This document shows positions 57,843 through 64,000 of a stretch of DNA of 64,000 nucleotides, in pieces. The stretch is from Setophaga petechia (Eukaryota; Chordata; Aves; Passeriformes; Parulidae). The DNA is taken from NCBI GenBank assembly GCA_024362935.1, contig JANCRA010000007.1, positions 7,876,503 to 7,940,502 of the forward strand. Direction: 5' to 3'. The position numbers and the translations under genes are program-made. The stretch's first letter is position 1; every line of letters starts with the position of its first letter. The notes below the pieces were generated by a model. That model saw only the letters and a program-made list of their open reading frames with translations, had not been told where the DNA came from and made no database searches.

Positions 57843-58175
57843 TGGTAGGGGGATAGAATATAGGAAAATAAAGATAGTGTAGAAAGTAATCTTACCCCTT
57901 AGGAGTTGCAGCTGGGCCAATTATCAAAGATTAGGAGCAGGCCTGACTTTACCAAGCCACAGCTGTAAGCAATGAGAAGAAGATGCTATAAAAGAGTGGG
58001 GTGGCTGGGTGAGATGGGAACTGGAGTCAGTTGGCTCTTGTGAGAAGAAGAAAGAGTCAGTGCTCTGAGGAGCTGCCCACGAGAAACACCAAGCAGGTAT
58101 GGAACTTCTGTGATAAGGAGACAACAGTATGGAACCCCTGCAATAAGGGGACAACATTCGTTGGTCAGGATTTCT
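57843..58175 (+). mobile_element. Probable solo LTR of an avian endogenous retrovirus
   Basis: Distinctive block from TGGTAGGGGGATAGAATATA through a TATA box TATAAAAG (57987-57994) and GAGAAACACCAAGCAG to an internal 30-bp duplication. The texture matches songbird LTRs as I remember them. No gag, pol or env coding sequence is adjacent, so it would be a solo LTR. Ends and target-site duplication were not resolved; the 3' end could extend to about 58280. Confidence 0.45.
58097..58156. repeat. Two-copy 30-bp tandem repeat inside the LTR-like block
   Basis: GTATGGAACTTCTG... (58097-58126) and GTATGGAACCCCTG... (58127-58156) with exactly 30-bp spacing and only a few substitutions. Both end GACAACA. 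Confidence 0.9.
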
Positions 58176-61100
58176 TTCCAAGCCTTGTGCCCACTCTGTC
58201 ACCATGCACGAGGCCTGTGTTTGTCCTGAGTTCTGCTGTAATACTCATTTCTTATTCTTGTTCTCTTGAGGGCTTAGAGTAGAAATTACTCCAGTATGTG
58301 AGTTACTGTATGTCGTGATAGCTGAGGGAAATACATTTTCCTTTACATTTCACTGGCACGAGTTTATGTTAACAAGCTAGTTTCAATTTTCTTGTGAGGA
58401 AAGTAAAATGGAATAGAAAGCATTTTATAAATAAGGCAAAACTTTAAAAATATTAAGATATCACTATATATTTTAAAACTGAAAATCTTTAAAAATGTAA
58501 TTGCGTTCTCTTTGCCTGATACTAAGGATGTTCTTTTTATTGTTGTGCCGAAGGTTATCTCTTACTTTTACACCTCTATCTTGTCATGACTCAATGCAAA
58601 TTCCTGCATTTTACTTATTTCAAGAGCTTTGAACAAGCTGATGTTTGAGATGAAAGCTTTTTTTCATTACTTAAATTACATATTTGTGTGGGATGAGAAT
58701 CAGATGGCAGCATTTTAGAAATATAGTTCACCACTTCAGTCTTTTGTGCCAGTTATCTGTCTGGTCAAGGCTGTGATATAAGGGCTTGGAAATTAGAGTT
58801 GGCTTCTGTAGGCCTCTCTGTTTAAAGCTAAATAGAGTTAATAGAAATAGCCAGAAGTAAGGACTGGAAAAAGCCAACCCAAATTGCAAGGCTGGGAGTT
58901 GGATGAGAGTGGCATGAGGTGGCACTTGGGCAGTGGTGCACAGCGTGGTGTGTCCAAGGCCATGGAGAATAAATGGGCCTTGCAGAAACCCTGTGCAATG
59001 ATTGAGCTCTGTTAACCTTTACATGGTGCCTGCTGATCCAGGTATATGCACTGCCAGGTCCTGGAATTTGGGAAATGCAAAAGTTGTTTTGTAGTTTTTT
59101 GGTTTTTTTAACCTTGAACCTGGCAGTTGTAGAAGTAACTGAGGAGCCTTTTGGAGTCTCTGTTCAGGAATCTGTGGCATGAAAAAACCCCACCAAAATA
59201 ATTTTCAGAAAAATAAGATGACTTTAAACACACAGCATTTGTCTTGCACGCTTTTGCCATAGAATGTGTTATAGCTATGATCTGTGCCTGGGCAATAGAT
59301 AGTCCCTCCTCCAAAATTAGTTAAGTTTTATTGTCAACCAGTGGAAAGAAGAAAAATTCAGTGTCAGCATTGGTTCTCCAGCTGACAGTAAAATCGCTTC
59401 TGGCACTGTGCACTTTATATTGCCTTTTTATCTGTGTTCATACTTAGCCTTGACTTGCATCAGAGGTCTTTTGAGCTCCTTTATGAAGATAAAAATATAA
59501 TGCAACTGCATAGAAAATTAATGGGTTTTGCCTATTTTTTGTGCTTATGCTTATTAGAAGTCCCAGAGGAAGCTGTTATTTACACAGAAGGTATTTGCAT
59601 GTTCATGTACTTAAAAGCTACAACCAAGATTTCCAGTTGTAAAATAAACATTTATTTTATAAAGTGCAAAGTTCTACTCAGAGCACTGCAATCAGAAGAC
59701 AGAGATGTAGTGATTTGCAGGTAGAGTAGAGGCAATGTTAGGGATTTAGTTTTAAATATCTGAGCCTCACTTGATGTATAAAGGACAATTTACTTTAAAA
59801 TGTTACAAAATTGTATGTAAATCATATGTGAGGATTGGGACAGGTGGAGTAATTAAATGGAATTTGCTAGGTGGTAAAGCAGAGAAATGTTCCACAGTTG
59901 TGAGTGTTCAAAAGCACCATCCTAACTGTGAGTTCCAATTTAAGTTTTGTATGCTGTGCAAATGTGAAAACTCCTAACCATGGGGGGGGAAGGAAGGTAA
60001 TTTTTTTTCAGTATTCAGGAGTATAAACCAGTGAACTAGCACAGCTATTCCTGACAGCTGAATATTGCTTTAGCTGGGAACTTAATTGTGCACTATTCCT
60101 TTCAGAACATTTTCATAAATACATAAATCATAAATTAATGGTTCTCAGCAAGACAGGCTGTTCTTTCAAGTTCCAGTTAGATCTGGTTTGTCTTACTCCA
60201 TGCAATCAGACAATCATATAGTAAATAGGAACAAAAATTGCCAAGCCCCTTGGTAATTAAATACCACGATATGTTGTTGTCTTGGCCATCAATAACATCA
60301 GCAATCAGCAGAATCCTACCATTTATTTTTTTCAAGTATCGATGACCTATGGTTTGGGAGGTTTTTAACTTATTTGGCCATTTGAAATTAAGTGTTTTCT
60401 GTTGGTTGTTTCTGTATTCCTGTATGGTTTTTTTTCCCAGTAGGGGTAGAACCCCAACCCAGTAGCAGTTGTTAGCACTTTCTGCCTTTGTTTCAAACAG
60501 ATTATCATTCTGATTTTATTTCCTAATGCAGCCATTTCATATGCAAAGTGCTGGGCAGGAGGTTTATATTCCAACATAATTTCCTGGCTTCTAAAGTAAG
60601 GGCAGAGTGATGCCCCACAGAAGATGGCAAAGCCTCTGGGCTGGCCTCCAAACTTCCATTATGTGCTCGCTTTGCTCCATCTGGAGCACCTCCTGGAAGG
60701 GGAGGTAATAAGTGAAACCTCACTGCAAGCAGTGACTGCTGACAGAAACAATCCCCAAGGACAGGGACAGTCCTGGACAGGGACAAACCTGGTCTTTACC
60801 AACATCAAAAGATCACCCAGAAGGAGGAAAGAGAGCTAGGGAAGAAGTTTGCCTGAAGATTCAGGGGTGCCAGTCACTTTGGGGCAGTCTTCTTTAGACA
60901 AGCAGATGACTTTGTACTTCTTGTGAATAGAAACCACCCTGAATTCTCACATCCTGTCAGCAACAGAACTGCCTGGCTTCCTTGGAGTGGGAGACATGGA
61001 ACATCTCCTGTCATCAGGGACATCTACTGTCAAAAACAGAGAGGGAAGCTGTGTAACTTTTACTGCAATTTTTTTGCAGTGAGGTCAGAATCATGAAAGG

Positions 61101-64000
61101 GTTTCATTCCTTCCTATCATCCCTTGAGACAAAGCTGAGGAACGAGATTGCTGTTAATCCAAAAAGTGTGAGAAATTGAAAAAATATCATCCCAGAGAGG
61201 TTTAAAAGAGAGTGAACCCAAAGCTTTGGAGCCTGTGAGGAGGAAGTTCAAGCAGTAACTGCTCTGCAGTGGCAGTTTGTGACCAATAAGTGATCTATCA
61301 TGGGGGGCAAGAAGGTCCAGCTGCAGAAGGGGATGAACTGGCTAGAAGCAGGAATGTCAGAGACACAATGGATCCCTGTATGGGACTGGAAAAATAGGAT
61401 GGCAACTCTCCTTTATGTGTATAATGTAATTGGGTACTTGTATGAAGGGAAAGATGGAATTGTACTTCTAGAGGAATTCCACTGTCTGTGTTCAGCCTGA
61501 CTACAATCAATCAGCCATCTGATAAGTGATCAATGTGGTCCATTTTGAATTTGTTAAAATTACTGAAAACTTGAAACAGTTTTTGCTGGCAAATTCTTGC
61601 AGCTTGAAATGAAATAGTTATGTAAATTGGAACTGTTTCAGTGCTTCAAGGGTGTTGGATACACAGCATATGCTAAAAACTTTCACTTTTCTCTGCATAT
61701 GTTAATAATAATGATGTAGCCCTGAAGTATTTATGACCTCCCCCGGATTTTTAGAATCAGGTGGAGTTTATCAAATCACTCACTGGTTTTGTAAAGGTTT
61801 TGAAAATGAGCATCTTAAGTATAACATTTCTGGCTAATGGTCATTGGGAATTTTGGTGTAAGTTCAACTGCCTTCCTGGCAACAAAATGGTATAAATATA
61901 GTAAACATAATTGTATAAATATAATGTATGAAATTGCTCTGAAGCACAAGGCCACAGGCAGATAGTGAAATATGAACCTTACTGATGCAGCTTATGGGAA
62001 GCTGTTCCTGGTATTGCCTCCTGTTATCAGAACACAGTTTTTGGTGTTGAAGGCACTTGAGGTCCTTCCTGCAGCAAGGAGATCCTGTAAGTGTGGCTGT
62101 ATAAAGAATGTGGAAGTGGCATGTGGATAATGTGTAAGATTTTGTCATGAGGAAAAACCAGACAGTTGAAAAGGTCCTGTAAACAGGAATGCTAGTTCAT
62201 GTGGCACAGCAAAATATCAAGAAAGTGGGAATATTTTTCCTTCTGGTAATGATCCACTGCATTGTTAGGGCTTAACTAGTGAGGTAAGTGAAAAGTAATA
62301 CTAAAGCAAATTTTTTCAAGGTCAATGTCACAATGTCAGAGCTTTCAGTCTTTTTTTGCTGTTGCTTCACCTGCTTAGAATAAAAATATATATATTTAAA
62401 CCAAACATTTAAAAGACATTTTTGGCACCTCTCTTTTTTTCTTTTACAGTCAAGTTTACTGTTGAGGGTTTGCTTCTTTTGAGAGCTTTCAAATTAATGA
62501 AGTTCAAAACAGTGAACAGAAATGAGAAAAATAGGGAAACAAATATAAGAACTTAGTTCACAATTGTTATTGTAAAAATTGTATCAGTAGGTCTCCTTTA
62601 ATGCTCCAGGTGAGTTTCAGTTGTTAATGAATGTCGAGAGGTTTCTTTTTTCTAAGGTGCTTTCATGGCTGTAATATTTCACCTATTTTGAGCTTGAAAA
62701 AAACTTCACGCCAATTTCTCACATCTAAAGTTTTAGAAAAGCAGTGTTTGTTTTGAGGAGGTTACACATGAAATTGAAAGGTGACCAAATATCAACTTGT
62801 GATCCTAAAAGTCATTAGGAAAGGAGGCTACTTGTAATAGTAGTGGGAACTGAGCACTCTAGTTTGAATTAATAAGGAAAGATTGGGCAGCCCTAAAGGT
62901 TTATAAGTGGTTTGGTTTTTCAAACTCAATCTATGTTGGTGGTGTTGAAACCAATGCCAGTGTTCTTACTTCGGCCAGTTTATGGATTACTTGAACCTGT
63001 GAATTAAAGGTTTTTAACAGTTTTGGCTAGAAAGCAGCAAATTATAATCTCATGTGCTCCAGACAACACTGTGACTTTTATTTGCCATGGAAAATGTGAT
63101 AGTAAAATGTTCTTTGGAGACCTGATGAGTTGACATTTCCAAATATTCCACGTATGAATCCTGTTTGTTATGACTGAGGAGATGCAGGTGATGTTTAGCA
63201 GCTCTCCATACAGAAGTGAGATGATGGAAAGCCCTTGGAGAGGTGGAGCAAGATAAGGATCCTGAGCTGGGGAGAAGGAAAGAGATTTTCAGCCCCTTGT
63301 TTACCTCTCCAGTCAGTTTCTCTAAGTTATCTGGGAGCCTGAGGTTGCTGTGCTGTTGCTGTCGTGCTCTTCTTCAGCAGACCCTTGACTTCCACTGGCA
63401 CATCCAAGAGCTTGGATGATGCTTGTTGTCCTTATGTTAACTTTTCTTTTTTTAATGCAAAAAGCCTTGCAAAAAAAGCATCTGTTCTTCCAGCAGATAG
63501 AAGGCCAGTGGAGTGGCTAAGACTCCTCAGGGGAGTTTAGGACTGGCACAGCAGAAAATTCCCAAGAGAGCTTTATGTCCATAAGTAATAGATGATTATC
63601 CATAGATAATTTGTGACCACTGAGGAGTATTTGAGTCAGTGTTTTGTACAGCAAAGTAAAATACAGTTTAGAGCCCTAGAGAAGAAGACTGGTTGAATAA
63701 GATTGTAGCAGTGGATTGGTATTTGAGAAAATAAACAGTTTAAGTTAAAATTTCTGACCAGAAGGGCTTCCCTTTAACATTTTTGTGCCCTGGGAGGGGT
63801 GAAAACTTTTCTATATCCACTAAGTGTCTGGTGTTAGCTGGTGTTTGCAGCAGAAATAGCCAAGTTTTCTTTAGCCCTGCAAACCTGTTGAAACTGGAGG
63901 TTATTATCCCTTAACAGGACAGTAAGTTGGCAGTAGGATTGTAAGGTCTGGTGCAATGATCTTTTCCTATCTCAAATTTTGGCTGAGGTACTGTATCCTT

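Larger units (their letters stand above)
18925..64000 (+). other. Putative giant first intron of ANK3 (continues past the window)
   Basis: About 45 kb with no recognisable coding exon on either strand and a roughly 60% AT background. Length fits ANK3, whose 5' introns exceed 100 kb in mammals. Contents not listed separately: poly-T runs at about 20077, 24390-24404 and 32908, ordinary unique sequence, and many short chance frames. Stretches 20100-28480, 30520-40060, 42150-44180, 53400-56450 and 58300-64000 hold nothing I can name. Confidence 0.45.

Overview
This is vertebrate, almost certainly avian, nuclear DNA. Genes have introns with GT/AG borders. The one fully readable gene matches chicken CDK1 as I recall it. 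Two CR1 LINE 3' ends of the avian type and one LTR-like block of a songbird type are present. Nothing prokaryotic (operons, CRISPR, phage) is here, and most open frames are chance or low-complexity sequence.

Layout. 1-2988: AT-rich intergenic DNA downstream of CDK1. 3500-12190, minus strand: the complete CDK1 gene, with a noncoding exon 1 in a CpG island and seven coding exons whose borders could all be placed. They join without a frameshift into 302 codons plus stop. 12192-12275: a compact cell-cycle promoter with E2F, two inverted CCAAT boxes and CHR elements. 12498-18200: a spacer of about 6 kb with a CR1 3' end, three tandem-repeat patches and a 45-bp minisatellite. 18200-19660: a second CpG island facing the other way, with a short candidate first coding exon (18859-18924) and several splice donors. 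18925-64000: about 45 kb with no recognisable coding exon, read as the start of a very large first intron.

From remembered vertebrate gene order (ANK3 lies head-to-head with CDK1), the plus-strand gene is probably ANK3, entering through its most distal promoter. This is a positional inference; no ankyrin-repeat exon lies in the window.

The most interesting noncoding signals are in the putative ANK3 intron: three RFX X-box motifs within 82 bp (45439-45520), two tandem CTCF-type motifs in an isolated CpG-rich patch next to a 410-bp homopyrimidine tract (41000-41821), a diverged 185-bp duplication (28494/30323), and a nested inverted repeat with TCF-like ends (47273-47335). I did not find a demonstrably new gene system; the candidates are regulatory or structural.
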